The notes below the pieces were generated by a model, which saw only the letters and a list, made by a program, of their open reading frames with translations, did no database searches and was not told where the DNA came from. DNA of 64,000 bases, taken from positions 64,053 through 128,052 of the forward strand of contig NZ_LMPJ01000001.1 of the NCBI RefSeq assembly GCF_001424585.1, written 5' to 3'. Source of the stretch: Chryseobacterium sp. Leaf180 (lineage in GTDB: Bacteria > Bacteroidota > Bacteroidia > Flavobacteriales > Weeksellaceae). This document shows positions 32,754 through 41,625 of the stretch, in pieces. Every line of letters begins with the position of its first letter. The first letter of the stretch is position 1. Both the position numbers and the translations under genes were made by a program.

Positions 32754-34715
32754 ATGGAAAGCCCAAATACGCCGGTAAGACCTTCTTTTAAACCTGATAA
32801 CAGTGCCAATTCTATTTCAGCCAACCAGATTTTTGGAATCAACAGGCTTGTAAAACTGAATATTGTAATTGAAGGAAAAGTCATTTCTCATTACAAAGAT
32901 TTTACCCTTTCGCAAAGTGCTCAGAAACATCATGAGTTTGAACTCACTTTAGCCCATGATACCCTTGGAAATTATGAAGATCATAATCTGGCTTCCAGTA
33001 ATGAATTTTTAGGGAAAAGAATTACGGTTGTTCAGAAATATAAAGACGTACCAGACAGCCCGGAAAGAACTTTTGTTGGCGTCATTACAAAAGTTGGTTA
33101 TAGCCAGGAAAAGGGCGGACTGCCAAATATTGTTCTGAGTGGTTTCAGTCCGACGGTATTGCTTGATGCTGCACCGACTGTACAGAGCTTTGGTGGTGAA
33201 GCGCCCGTAAATCTCAGTATAATTGCTGCACAACTCATTAAAGAAGGTTTGGGAAGCAGCAAATATGATGTTCGGGTTGATGCCAATGATTATTCTGAAA
33301 TTCCATTCAGTGTACAGTATAACGAAACGCATTTCAATTATCTGGCCCGAATGGCCGAAGCGTATGGAGAGCAGTTTTATTACGACGGTGAGGTTTTGCA
33401 TTTTGGGAAACTTCCGCCTCAAAATCCTCCGTTAAAATTAATCTACGGCAGCAACGTGAGTGATATTCGCGTAGAATTGAATGCAGTTCACACGAAGCCT
33501 GAATTTTACGGATACAACAGCAGCCAGAATTCAAAACTAACTTCCGGTGAAACATCAGTAAAACATAAAAGTGATTTGGCTAAAACAGCATATGCCAAAA
33601 GCCAGAGCGATATTTTCCAGACGAAATCTCTGCAGGTTGCACCCATAAAGGCAATTACAGATAAAGATGTCGTTAATTCTCAGCAAAGCGCATCAGGAAG
33701 TAAAGCAGTGGAAGTTTTTACGGTAAGCGGTCATATTTCAATCCCATTTTTGTATCCCGGATGTGTCGCAGATTTAGAAATGCGAAAACCCGACACCAGC
33801 CAGACAAGTTATTTTACCAGAATTATGGTAACGGAAACAACACATGAAGTTGATACGCTCGGGCACTATAAAGGAACCTTTAAAGCAATTGCCAGCGATA
33901 CCGGATTTCTTCCAAAACCGATATTTTATCTTCCCCTTGCTCAGCCACAGATTGCAACGGTGGTAAGCAATACAGATCCTCAGGGACAGGGAAGGGTGGC
34001 CGTAAAATTCGACTGGCAGCTTCACGACACTACAAATTTTATCAGAATGATGAGCCCCGATGCTGGTGGAACAGATCAGATTACCCAAAACAGAGGTTAT
34101 GTGGCAATTCCTGAAGTTGGAGATCAGGTAATGGTGGGTTTTGTTCACAATCATCCGGACCGGCCTTTTGTGATGGGCGGAATGTTTCATGGAGGCGTAG
34201 GACTTGGTGGTGGAATGGATAACCGTGTAAAATCGATTCAGACAAGAAGCGGCCACAGAATTGTTTTTACGGAAGATGAAAGTATTATCATAACTGATAA
34301 GTCAGGAAACGAAATCCATCTGGATACTACCGGAAGCAATATTAATATTACGGCACCGGAAACGATGACGCTGAACTGCAGGAATATGAACATCAATGTG
34401 GCAGAAAACATGACAACAATTGTAGGAATGGATGCCAGTGAAAGCATTGGAATGAACAGCAGCCAGAGTATTGGCCTTAATGCAACTCAAAGTGTCGGAG
34501 CAATGAAAATGACAACCGTTATTGGTGACACAAGTCTCTTCATCACCGGAAAACTGACTGAAATGATCGACGGCGACGTCCACAGTGAAACAAAACAAGG
34601 CAAAACTGTTGTAAATAATGAAGGCGGAATAGAAACTTACACTGCCGGACAAATAAATAAAGATGCGCAGGGAACGATTGATAACCGAAGTGGAGAAATA
34701 GGGAAATCACATTAA
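32754..34715 (+). CDS. vgrG: T6SS spike protein VgrG/TssI
   Basis: VgrG trimers form the spike at the tube tip and carry effectors. The 653-residue protein has gp27-like domains in the first half (VQYNETHFNYLARMAEAYGE is typical). The gp5-like OB fold follows (ATVVSNTDPQGQGRVAVKFD, then GYVAIPEVGDQVMVGFVHNH and PDRPFVMGGMFHGG), and then a needle of repeats (MNINVAENMTTIVGM, ASESIGMNSSQSIGLNATQ). It ends DAQGTIDNRSGEIGKSH with no attached toxin domain. The first protease effector gene begins 12 bp after its stop, a usual vgrG-effector order. It is the only intact vgrG in the window. Confidence 0.94.
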   Translation: MESPNTPVRPSFKPDNSANSISANQIFGINRLVKLNIVIEGKVISHYKDFTLSQSAQKHHEFELTLAHDTLGNYEDHNLASSNEFLGKRITVVQKYKDVPDSPERTFVGVITKVGYSQEKGGLPNIVLSGFSPTVLLDAAPTVQSFGGEAPVNLSIIAAQLIKEGLGSSKYDVRVDANDYSEIPFSVQYNETHFNYLARMAEAYGEQFYYDGEVLHFGKLPPQNPPLKLIYGSNVSDIRVELNAVHTKPEFYGYNSSQNSKLTSGETSVKHKSDLAKTAYAKSQSDIFQTKSLQVAPIKAITDKDVVNSQQSASGSKAVEVFTVSGHISIPFLYPGCVADLEMRKPDTSQTSYFTRIMVTETTHEVDTLGHYKGTFKAIASDTGFLPKPIFYLPLAQPQIATVVSNTDPQGQGRVAVKFDWQLHDTTNFIRMMSPDAGGTDQITQNRGYVAIPEVGDQVMVGFVHNHPDRPFVMGGMFHGGVGLGGGMDNRVKSIQTRSGHRIVFTEDESIIITDKSGNEIHLDTTGSNINITAPETMTLNCRNMNINVAENMTTIVGMDASESIGMNSSQSIGLNATQSVGAMKMTTVIGDTSLFITGKLTEMIDGDVHSETKQGKTVVNNEGGIETYTAGQINKDAQGTIDNRSGEIGKSH

Positions 34716-34726
34716 AAATTATTCCT

Positions 34727-36118
34727 ATGAGCAGAATCAGAATTGTAAAGGGAAAGATTTATGAAAAAGTTGGCGGCGATCTAAAGTATTATTCTGAAGC
34801 GGATATTACAGAAATTGCTTCCGAAACCTACGCTGAGCAAAGTGGTAAAGAAATCTCTCATACAGGAAATCCCAGCAAACCAACTGCCGGCGAAATAAAA
34901 GCGAAATGTTTGGTGATGTTCCGCCCTCACGATCTCTATAAAGATAAACCTGATTTTGGCTTTGACTGGTTGAGATCCGGCGATTCCGGACAAAAAGGAG
35001 ACAATTGGTTTGGAGAAATTATGGGCTTGCATTATGAAGAAGCGAGTTGTATTACACCATATAAAGATACTAATGCCTGGAGCAGGAATGGAAAACAAAA
35101 TCCGGATGGATATTTCAAGAAAGATTTGGCGATGTATGACAAAAAATTAAAAAGTTATAAAAGCTTTACAATTTCTTGGAAAAAAATCAATAAAAAGCCA
35201 TACTTGTATCCTATACCAACGCTCACCCTTTTGAAAGGAAAATCTGCTTTATTTAACTTAAAAATCGAAATACAGGAAAAACCAAAGAAATTAACTTTTG
35301 AGTTTAAAGATAAAAAGGCGGAAGATTACTTAAGTCTAAATATCAAAGAGATAGGTGATGTGCGAAAAGGAAAATATGACAAGTATAATTATTTTAAAAT
35401 CACCTGTAAAAAAAGTTTTGATCAGGAACAATTTCTCTACGTGAAAGCAGATGGGGAGATTTGTGGAGCGATCAGAATACACCCAAATTCAAGTGCTTTC
35501 CTAAAAAATATCAATGTGGTTTTCCTTAATGTCAGCACAGATATTTCAGGTGTCATAAAAACGGGACGTCCTGTTGCGGGGGGGAAAGAATTTTTTATCA
35601 ATTGTTGCAATCAGGCATTGTTGATCCCAAACATTATCGAAGAAAAAACGCCGCTGGACTGTACCGGAAATATATTCTTTAATAAATTCAAGTCAAAATT
35701 TACCGGTCCGTCTGTACTGCAAAATGGAAAACCAGGTCAAAAAGTCACCAGCAGTGATGGGATGAAAGATTATCTGGAGGGCAAGCTCAAAGATCAGTTC
35801 GGAGATAAGTATAAAGGTTATTTTGTGCTCTACTTTATAGGAGAAGAATCAAAATGGAACGGTTTTTCAAATTACGGATGGACAACCTGCGTTCAGTTTG
35901 CAACCCATAATAAGGCGACGATTGCCCACGAAACCATACACGCCCTTCATCTGCCTCACACCTTTGCAAGTGTGGATCAGGATAAGGCTGTAAGAAAATA
36001 TACCTACAAAGCAAAAAACACTAATAATTTGATGGATTACAGCCATTTAGCAGGAATTGAAAGATTTTGTTTATTTATCTGGCAGTGGAATGTCTTAAAT
36101 AAAAGGATCAAAATTTAA
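34727..36118 (+). CDS. Candidate T6SS effector 1: metzincin-type metalloprotease with conserved N-terminal module
   Basis: The 463-residue protein has no signal peptide, as expected for T6SS cargo. Residues 1-50 (MSRIRIVKGKIYEKVGGDLK, then YYSEADITEIASETYAEQ) are nearly identical to the start of the second protease and look like a loading module. The middle (about 160-290) is beta-rich. The C-terminus has a zinc site HETIHALHLPH (401-411), of HExxHxxxxxH form but with His where metzincins have Gly, and a Met-turn-like NLMDYS about 25 residues later. The gene lies 12 bp after vgrG and is followed by a lipoprotein gene, a likely immunity partner. Protease and effector roles are inferred. Confidence 0.72.
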   Translation: MSRIRIVKGKIYEKVGGDLKYYSEADITEIASETYAEQSGKEISHTGNPSKPTAGEIKAKCLVMFRPHDLYKDKPDFGFDWLRSGDSGQKGDNWFGEIMGLHYEEASCITPYKDTNAWSRNGKQNPDGYFKKDLAMYDKKLKSYKSFTISWKKINKKPYLYPIPTLTLLKGKSALFNLKIEIQEKPKKLTFEFKDKKAEDYLSLNIKEIGDVRKGKYDKYNYFKITCKKSFDQEQFLYVKADGEICGAIRIHPNSSAFLKNINVVFLNVSTDISGVIKTGRPVAGGKEFFINCCNQALLIPNIIEEKTPLDCTGNIFFNKFKSKFTGPSVLQNGKPGQKVTSSDGMKDYLEGKLKDQFGDKYKGYFVLYFIGEESKWNGFSNYGWTTCVQFATHNKATIAHETIHALHLPHTFASVDQDKAVRKYTYKAKNTNNLMDYSHLAGIERFCLFIWQWNVLNKRIKI

Positions 36119-36141
36119 AAGTAATTTTTAAAATCTGAACA

Positions 36142-36804
36142 ATGAAAGTAATTAACAAAATGATTTATGTAAGTCTCATCTTTATTTTAATTTCATGTGA
36201 CGGACAAAATAAAAATAACAATTCAACCGATCATAAAGCAAAAAATAAAATGACAGAACAATTTGATTTTAAAGCGTATGAAAAGAGAACGTCTGCTGTT
36301 CACAGAATTACAAAAAATGATACCATTATTGAAATGACCTTCATTGAAAACAAAATTGGAACCTACACTGAAATCCCTCCGAAACCATCTTTCTTGACCA
36401 TTTATAAAGAGTTTTACAGCAATGGATCTATCAAAAAGAAGGAAACATATATCGGCGAACGCACAAAAGTCGGCATATCAGAATATTATGATAATGATGG
36501 AAATGTAGAAAAAGTGGATGAAGATAAAAAATTTGGAAAAGTAAAATATCCGCAAGTATTGCAGTTTTTAGAACAGAAAGGTATTATCAACACCAAAACT
36601 GGAGACGGGAAATTTGATAAAGATGAGAGGCCAAAATTTGAATTGGCCTTTGATGATAAAAATGGCAGAAAGGAATGGATCATTTCGATTAAAAATGGAC
36701 AGAAAAACGATAATCCTGATTTTAGTGGAGGAGAACCCGTGGCTTTTGTTGATTTGGAGTATAAAATGGATGGAGAAACCGGCAAAGTTGAAGAAATAAA
36801 ATAA
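36142..36804 (+). CDS. Lipoprotein, candidate immunity protein for protease effector 1
   Basis: The 220-residue lipoprotein has lipobox LISCDGQ. It shares layout and residues with the protein at 39742-40431: an EQFDF opening after the linker, then a FLTIYKEFYSNGSIKKKETY segment (GIYKEFYKDGNLKKLAS in the other), and both end in ETGKVEEIK-like or SGTVKEIR tails. Each of the pair directly follows a metzincin gene. A periplasm-facing lipoprotein matched to its own effector is a common immunity arrangement in Bacteroidota T6SS. The gap to the protease gene is 23 bp. Immunity is inference. Confidence 0.62.
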   Translation: MKVINKMIYVSLIFILISCDGQNKNNNSTDHKAKNKMTEQFDFKAYEKRTSAVHRITKNDTIIEMTFIENKIGTYTEIPPKPSFLTIYKEFYSNGSIKKKETYIGERTKVGISEYYDNDGNVEKVDEDKKFGKVKYPQVLQFLEQKGIINTKTGDGKFDKDERPKFELAFDDKNGRKEWIISIKNGQKNDNPDFSGGEPVAFVDLEYKMDGETGKVEEIK

Positions 36805-36891
36805 GGCTTAGCAAATTTTTATTAATCGGATTTTGTGCAGTAGGAAATCATAATGACACAGATATGAAAGATATAGATTAATCAATTAATA

Positions 36892-38151
36892 ATGAAACTT
36901 AATAATAAATTTTCTACATTAATCAAAGCGCTTATATTAGCTAATACGTTATTAAGTTGTAATTCAAATAGCCAAAATATGCAGGAAAACAATAAAGAAG
37001 TTGAAAAGTTTAATTCATCTGAACTTTATCCAAATAACAAAGTTGCATTTACTAAAAGTGGCGAAAAAACTGTTTTTTACAACGCTGCAAACGAACATTT
37101 GATTTATGCAGAAATTAATCATAAAACCAATCAATATAAAATAAATAATGTCGATTTATTTCCTGCTGAAGATTTACTCCAAATTAACGATTTCAATTAT
37201 TTTTTACCAAAAAAATATTCGACTTTTTATAAATATCCTATAGGCCAAAGCGGCACATCAGGTGGAGATTTTTTTACGACTATAGAATTCAATGAATTAG
37301 GATTAATAAAAAGTATTGATAAAAATCTGCCGAGTGCTAATCATAAATATATCTACACATACAATAAATTTGCTCAATTATTAAGAATTTTTGAAGATAA
37401 ACTCTTAAATAAAACATTATTGGAAAATAAGTATGATGAAAACGGAAGACTTATTTTTCAGGAAAAAAATTATGAAGAATTAATAGCAAAAAAGGAATTG
37501 ATCTACGGAAAAGAAGGCAGAATTTTAAAAGAAAATATCAAAGAAGAAAAAATTGCGCCTAATGGACGAATTAAAAGTGACCTATCGTATACACTTAATT
37601 ATGAGTACAATAAAGCAGGGCAAATTGACAAAAAACAGAGCAAAGATTCTAATTTTGTTGAACAATTTCAATACGATTCGAATGGCCGGATTATTAATTT
37701 TGTGAAATATTCGGCAGAAATAGACAAAGATAATCCTGATAAACTGATCAATATTTTTGTAAAAAAAACATATCATTACGCCAACGAAAAGCTTGCAGAA
37801 GAAAAAGTTTATGAATATCAAATCGTGAACGCTTCTATTTTGGTCAATAAAAAATGGCAGCCCTTAAATATTGATCAGCAACGAAAAATGGCTTGGGAAA
37901 AATTAAATGATACTAACGAGATGCCAACTACGGAGATTGAGAGATTATATAAATACAATGAAGACAGCATCATTGTAAGTATTAATCATTTTAATTTTGC
38001 CAACAGAGTTGTTGATGGTAAAGCAAAATTAGAAAAGGATCTCAGCAATGCAGAATCTATTAAATTTTCATTTGATAATTCCGGGAAAATTATAAAAAAA
38101 GAAACTACTGATAAAAATAGAGGAATGACGGTGGAATACTATTCTTATTGA
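36892..38151 (+). CDS. Lipoprotein with YD-repeat-like stretches
   Basis: The 419-residue lipoprotein has lipobox LLSCNSN. The middle shows repeated short units typical of YD/RHS-like beta repeats: YTYNKFAQLLRI, ENKYDENGRLIFQEKNY, IYGKEGRILKEN, YEYNKAGQIDKKQS and FQYDSNGRIINFVKYS. It is too short for an RHS cage. It lies between the two protease-immunity pairs and could be a further immunity-like or envelope protein. I cannot assign a function; the signal peptide and long open frame make the gene secure. Confidence 0.6.
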   Translation: MKLNNKFSTLIKALILANTLLSCNSNSQNMQENNKEVEKFNSSELYPNNKVAFTKSGEKTVFYNAANEHLIYAEINHKTNQYKINNVDLFPAEDLLQINDFNYFLPKKYSTFYKYPIGQSGTSGGDFFTTIEFNELGLIKSIDKNLPSANHKYIYTYNKFAQLLRIFEDKLLNKTLLENKYDENGRLIFQEKNYEELIAKKELIYGKEGRILKENIKEEKIAPNGRIKSDLSYTLNYEYNKAGQIDKKQSKDSNFVEQFQYDSNGRIINFVKYSAEIDKDNPDKLINIFVKKTYHYANEKLAEEKVYEYQIVNASILVNKKWQPLNIDQQRKMAWEKLNDTNEMPTTEIERLYKYNEDSIIVSINHFNFANRVVDGKAKLEKDLSNAESIKFSFDNSGKIIKKETTDKNRGMTVEYYSY

Positions 38152-38340
38152 CAAATGATAGATGCATAATTCGAAGACGTATGATTAGAGCAAGTTACAG
38201 AAAGAGCGAATTATTAAACTTCGTGAAAGTGCAGAGACAAAAATATGTTCTTAACGACAATATGATAGGATATATTTTATAGAAGAAAATAAATACCACT
38301 GAAGGCAAATTTCTAAAATTGTCAGAAAGTCCCCTTTAAT

Positions 38341-38410
38341 AATAAAAGATGCGTAGGGAAGTATAAATAACCGCATTGTAAAAAAGGGAAGTCACATTAA
38401 AAACGATCCG
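38341..38410 (+). pseudogene. Relic of the vgrG 3' end preceding effector gene 2
   Basis: Bases 38341-38410 align with the end of vgrG (about 34655-34726). Translated, they read KDA, stop, GSINNRIVKKGSH, against KDAQGTIDNRSGEIGKSH at the VgrG C-terminus: a Gln codon has become TAG. The match continues through the spacer into the ATG of the protease gene. Upstream, to about 38290, likeness fades (GAAGGC and ATAAATA stretches). It shows that protease gene 2 arrived or was copied together with a vgrG tail. Confidence 0.8.
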
Positions 38411-39745
38411 ATGAGCAGAACCAGAATTGTAAAGGGAAAGATTTATGAGAAGATTGGCGGCGATCTGAAGTATTATTCGGAAGCGGATATTACAGAAATT
38501 GCCTCCGAAACTTATGCAGAACAAAGTACCAAAGGAATCTCGCACGTCGGAAATCCGGGGAAACCTCTTCCACCAAGTACCCAAGCTAAATGTGTGATAC
38601 ATTTCCGGACGGATCAGAATTATAAAAATGCACCGGCTTTTGGATTCGACTGGATCAGAATAGCAGATACAGGATATGCGGGTGATGTCTGGTATTTGAA
38701 TTATGTTGGTAAGTACAGAGATCCTGGTGATAATACCAAACTTAAACAAGTCTATTACAACGGTGTTTTTCTGAAAAGTGCTCAGGAATTTAATAAGATT
38801 ACCGGCACATTCGAAAGATTAGTTTTGGAGGCACAAAAAAATGCAGGCAATTCTGATCACGTTTATTATGTTCCAAAAATGACTTTGCGAAAAGATAAAA
38901 CGGCAGATCTCATCCTTAAAATTAAAATAGATGAGGCACCAAAGGAACTGAAACTGGATTATGATAAGTCTGTATTCGAAATCAGTGATTTTCAGAATGA
39001 TGAAATTACGAATAAAAGCAAAGGAAACAGGACAATTCCTATTAAGATCAAATGCAAAAATATCTTTAATATTCAAAAAAGTATAACAATTCTCGCAGAT
39101 AAACAGGTTTGTGGAAAACTGAACATTTTACCCAATAATTTCAGTTATAATTTAAAAGTCGTTTTCGTAACAGTGACTACAAAAATCAACGGGGCTGTAC
39201 AGACGGGAACTGTGGCTAATGCTGAAAAAATAAAGCTTAAACAGGTTTTGGCTCAGTCTTATATTGAAAGTAATGTTGAAGAAGACACTTTGGATCTTTC
39301 CGGTTTTTTTGCTTCCAGCTGGTTCAACTGGTGGTACACACAGAACGGTCAGGTGAAAACGCACGAACTTCACAAGTATCTGAATGAAAAAATACATTCC
39401 AAAAACGATAAATACAGAGATTATTTCAAGATTTACGTATTCGGTTCCTCTTCAGGAGGCCTCAATGGCATCGCAGAAGATGTCGGTCACGTAAAAAGTG
39501 CGATTGTTTTTCCTGGCAGATTGACCAGTGATCCGAGTTTAGGAAGTTCCGTGCACGAAATGCTTCATGCGATAGGTCTGTTTCATACTTTCGATAATGA
39601 TTCTGCCTTTACTTTTGAAAGGGCGGTTTTGGATAATGTAATGGATTACTCTCATTGGAACCATATTAACAGAATTTCTACAACACACTGGCAGTGGAGA
39701 TTACTGCAAGGCAGGTTGGGAAGTTATAAAACAGTGGCAAGATGA
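38411..39745 (+). CDS. Candidate T6SS effector 2: metzincin-type metalloprotease, paralogue of effector 1
   Basis: The 444-residue protein has an N-terminus (MSRTRIVKGKIYEKIGGDLK, then YYSEADITEIASETYAEQ) almost identical to that of effector 1, also at DNA level. The middle is clearly related but diverged (YYVPKMTLRKDKTADLILKI; KVVFVTVTTKINGAVQTG). The zinc site is a textbook metzincin HEMLHAIGLFH (382-392) with the Gly kept, and a Met-turn VMDYS follows about 24 residues later. There is no signal peptide. It is preceded by a vgrG tail relic and overlaps the next lipoprotein gene by 4 bp. Delivery by VgrG and toxicity to rivals are inferred. Confidence 0.75.
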   Translation: MSRTRIVKGKIYEKIGGDLKYYSEADITEIASETYAEQSTKGISHVGNPGKPLPPSTQAKCVIHFRTDQNYKNAPAFGFDWIRIADTGYAGDVWYLNYVGKYRDPGDNTKLKQVYYNGVFLKSAQEFNKITGTFERLVLEAQKNAGNSDHVYYVPKMTLRKDKTADLILKIKIDEAPKELKLDYDKSVFEISDFQNDEITNKSKGNRTIPIKIKCKNIFNIQKSITILADKQVCGKLNILPNNFSYNLKVVFVTVTTKINGAVQTGTVANAEKIKLKQVLAQSYIESNVEEDTLDLSGFFASSWFNWWYTQNGQVKTHELHKYLNEKIHSKNDKYRDYFKIYVFGSSSGGLNGIAEDVGHVKSAIVFPGRLTSDPSLGSSVHEMLHAIGLFHTFDNDSAFTFERAVLDNVMDYSHWNHINRISTTHWQWRLLQGRLGSYKTVAR

Positions 39746-40431
39746 TGAATAAAATAGCAACTTTTATTGTAATCCTTTTTCTTACAGGATGTAACGGACA
39801 GGAAAAAAAAGAATCTAAAAACAAATCAATGACAGAAAAATTTGATATTGTTCAGTTTGACCGGGATAGAACGACCGTTTATGACGGTGACACAATGACT
39901 TCGGCTTCGGCTACAGATACGGTGAAAGACGGAATCAGAACCAGAATATTATCTGATGAGTTCTATATCGAAAAAATAGAATCCGAAAAAGAGCCTTTCG
40001 GCATTTATAAAGAATTTTATAAAGACGGAAATCTGAAAAAATTGGCGTCTAAGATGCTCGTAAGTTACATAGATGGTTTTGCCCCTTGGGGAAAAGTATA
40101 TGAATACGACAAAAATTCTAAACTTAATAACGAGACTGATTATGCAAAAGTGTATCAGAATGTAAAAGTGAATCCTGAGGTACTTTTTAAGATTTTAAAA
40201 GATAATAAGATATTTGATACTGATAATCCGGCAAAGCACAGACTGTCAGTCTGGTTTCATGATCAAACTTTGAAGTCAAAAGAAATGGTCTTTAACAGAC
40301 TGAAATACGAGGCGGGAGAAAATCCGTTTTGGGAAGTGATCCGAGATTACAGATTGCATGATGAAGAATCGGTAAATGAGAAAGTTTTCAAAATAGATGC
40401 GGTATCAGGAACTGTGAAAGAAATTAGATAA
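39742..40431 (+). CDS. Lipoprotein, candidate immunity protein for protease effector 2
   Basis: The 229-residue lipoprotein has lipobox LTGCNGQ, then MTEKFDIVQFDRDRTTVYDG and PFGIYKEFYKDGNLKKLAS. It is homologous to the lipoprotein at 36142-36804, with a similar C-terminal SGTVKEIR. Its ATG overlaps the stop of protease gene 2 by 4 bp, which implies translational coupling as is common in effector-immunity pairs. Both proteins of each pair have diverged in parallel, consistent with specificity. Direct proof of immunity is lacking. Confidence 0.65.
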   Translation: MMNKIATFIVILFLTGCNGQEKKESKNKSMTEKFDIVQFDRDRTTVYDGDTMTSASATDTVKDGIRTRILSDEFYIEKIESEKEPFGIYKEFYKDGNLKKLASKMLVSYIDGFAPWGKVYEYDKNSKLNNETDYAKVYQNVKVNPEVLFKILKDNKIFDTDNPAKHRLSVWFHDQTLKSKEMVFNRLKYEAGENPFWEVIRDYRLHDEESVNEKVFKIDAVSGTVKEIR

Positions 40432-40487
40432 TGCTGAATTGTATAACTGCATAATCTATAATTTAAAAAGCAGAAATAAATTGTAGA

Positions 40488-40949
40488 ATGAAACTGACTG
40501 CACCAAAAAATAATATAATCTCTTGTTTTCTAATTATAATAACCTTTGTATCCTGCGAAAAGACAGCGGTAAAAAATTATAATGAAACAGACTGTGAAAG
40601 ATATGTAGCTGCGAAAGGTGGATTTTACATAGACATTTATTTGAAAAATATAAATGAAAGTGACATTTTATTTAGACTTGGTGAGAAGGAATTTTTTCCT
40701 GAAAAAAAAGAAACAGATTTAACCAAAACCAGTTTTTTTATCTCAGAGAAAATTAAATTAAGCGATACTCTCGAGTGTATCATTAATAACAAAAGTTTTA
40801 AAATTTACGATTTTAAGAACATTACGGAAAGCGCATTAGACAGCAGGAATCATAAAAAAATTGAGATTTGTCGTTTTTCAACAGCGCAAATTAACGGAGC
40901 AAAGATATCGGATTCACGTAATAATATTTTGAAGATATATTTAAATTGA
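40488..40949 (+). CDS. Hypothetical lipoprotein (153 aa)
   Basis: This 153-residue protein has a hydrophobic signal (NIISCFLIIITFVSC) and lipobox FVSC, then a small, mixed domain with FRLGEKEFFPEKKETDLTKT in the middle and a C-terminal FSTAQINGAKIS segment. No family is recognised. It follows the second protease-immunity pair on the same strand by 56 bp and may belong to the same accessory set. Confidence 0.55.
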   Translation: MKLTAPKNNIISCFLIIITFVSCEKTAVKNYNETDCERYVAAKGGFYIDIYLKNINESDILFRLGEKEFFPEKKETDLTKTSFFISEKIKLSDTLECIINNKSFKIYDFKNITESALDSRNHKKIEICRFSTAQINGAKISDSRNNILKIYLN

Positions 40950-40985
40950 TTACATTATAAAGACACACAAAATTGCAACAGTAAT

Positions 40986-41415
40986 ATGAACTACGCAAAA
41001 ACAGCCGTCGCGAGTCTTTTATTTTTTGCTTTTGTCTTTGCACACGCCTATCTTTCTATGATATATCTATCTTCACAGCCTTCGTCATCATGTGTGGAAT
41101 GTTCGTATTTGAAAGATGTTTGGTATTTTCCCTCATCTCCATATTAGTCATTCCGGTAGTAAATCTTTTTCAGAAAAAATATAAAATTGGAATTATTTTG
41201 ACATCTCTGGTGACAGGAATTTTTTTGTTCTAATCGTCTTTTTTATCAATCTCAGTATTTTTCAGGATCGGGAATCATCCTGGAGTTCGTACAGTACAGA
41301 AGATGAGTTGCTGTCAGTTTTCTTTGAATCTTACCTTTATTTGATCTTTGGTGGAATTGTAATTTCTGTGGTTTTTTATCAGAGCTTTAAATTATGGGAA
41401 AGAAAAAATTCTTGA
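40986..41415 (+). pseudogene. Decayed membrane-protein gene
   Basis: The first frame reads MNYAKTAVASLLFFAFVFAH and stops after 53 codons at 41147. A second frame continues VIPVVNLFQKKYKIGIILTS to a stop near 41233. A third frame gives FLVLIVFFINLSIF, then SYSTEDELLSVFFESYLYLI, then FGGIVISVVFYQSFKLWERK and a stop at 41413-41415. The three pieces look like one small protein with three or four membrane helices, broken by at least two frameshifts. Possibly a former immunity or accessory protein. Confidence 0.55.
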
Positions 41416-41549
41416 TTTTTTGGTAAAAAAGTGGCAATGAAATGGTTGTACGCTGAAGATCTGTCCTAAAGGCTGTAAAAGAAATTTGGTAAATTTACAG
41501 GTAAGCGAATAAATCGATTTTACAGGTGTTTTTTAGTTTAAAGCAAAAT

Positions 41550-41625
41550 TTACATTTTCAGATATTTACTTCATCTTTAATCCACTGATTTTCAAAGATT
41601 ATAGAGGTGACCGTTTTTGAATTCA
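41550..41625 (-). pseudogene. C-terminal relic of an immunity-type lipoprotein
   Basis: On the - strand this segment reads TSIIFENQWIKDE and, after restoring one missing G, GKYLKM then stop. It matches the end of the lipoprotein at 51527-52408 (SSIVENYVITDDGKFVKM, stop), including the GTAAAT after the stop codon frame. It is a decayed copy at the edge of the lipoprotein island. The rest of the region 41416-41789 is AT-rich and shows no gene. Confidence 0.55.

Noticed and set aside
33774..34256. 160-codon - strand frame inside vgrG
   Set aside because: It is antisense to the conserved gp5-like part of VgrG.
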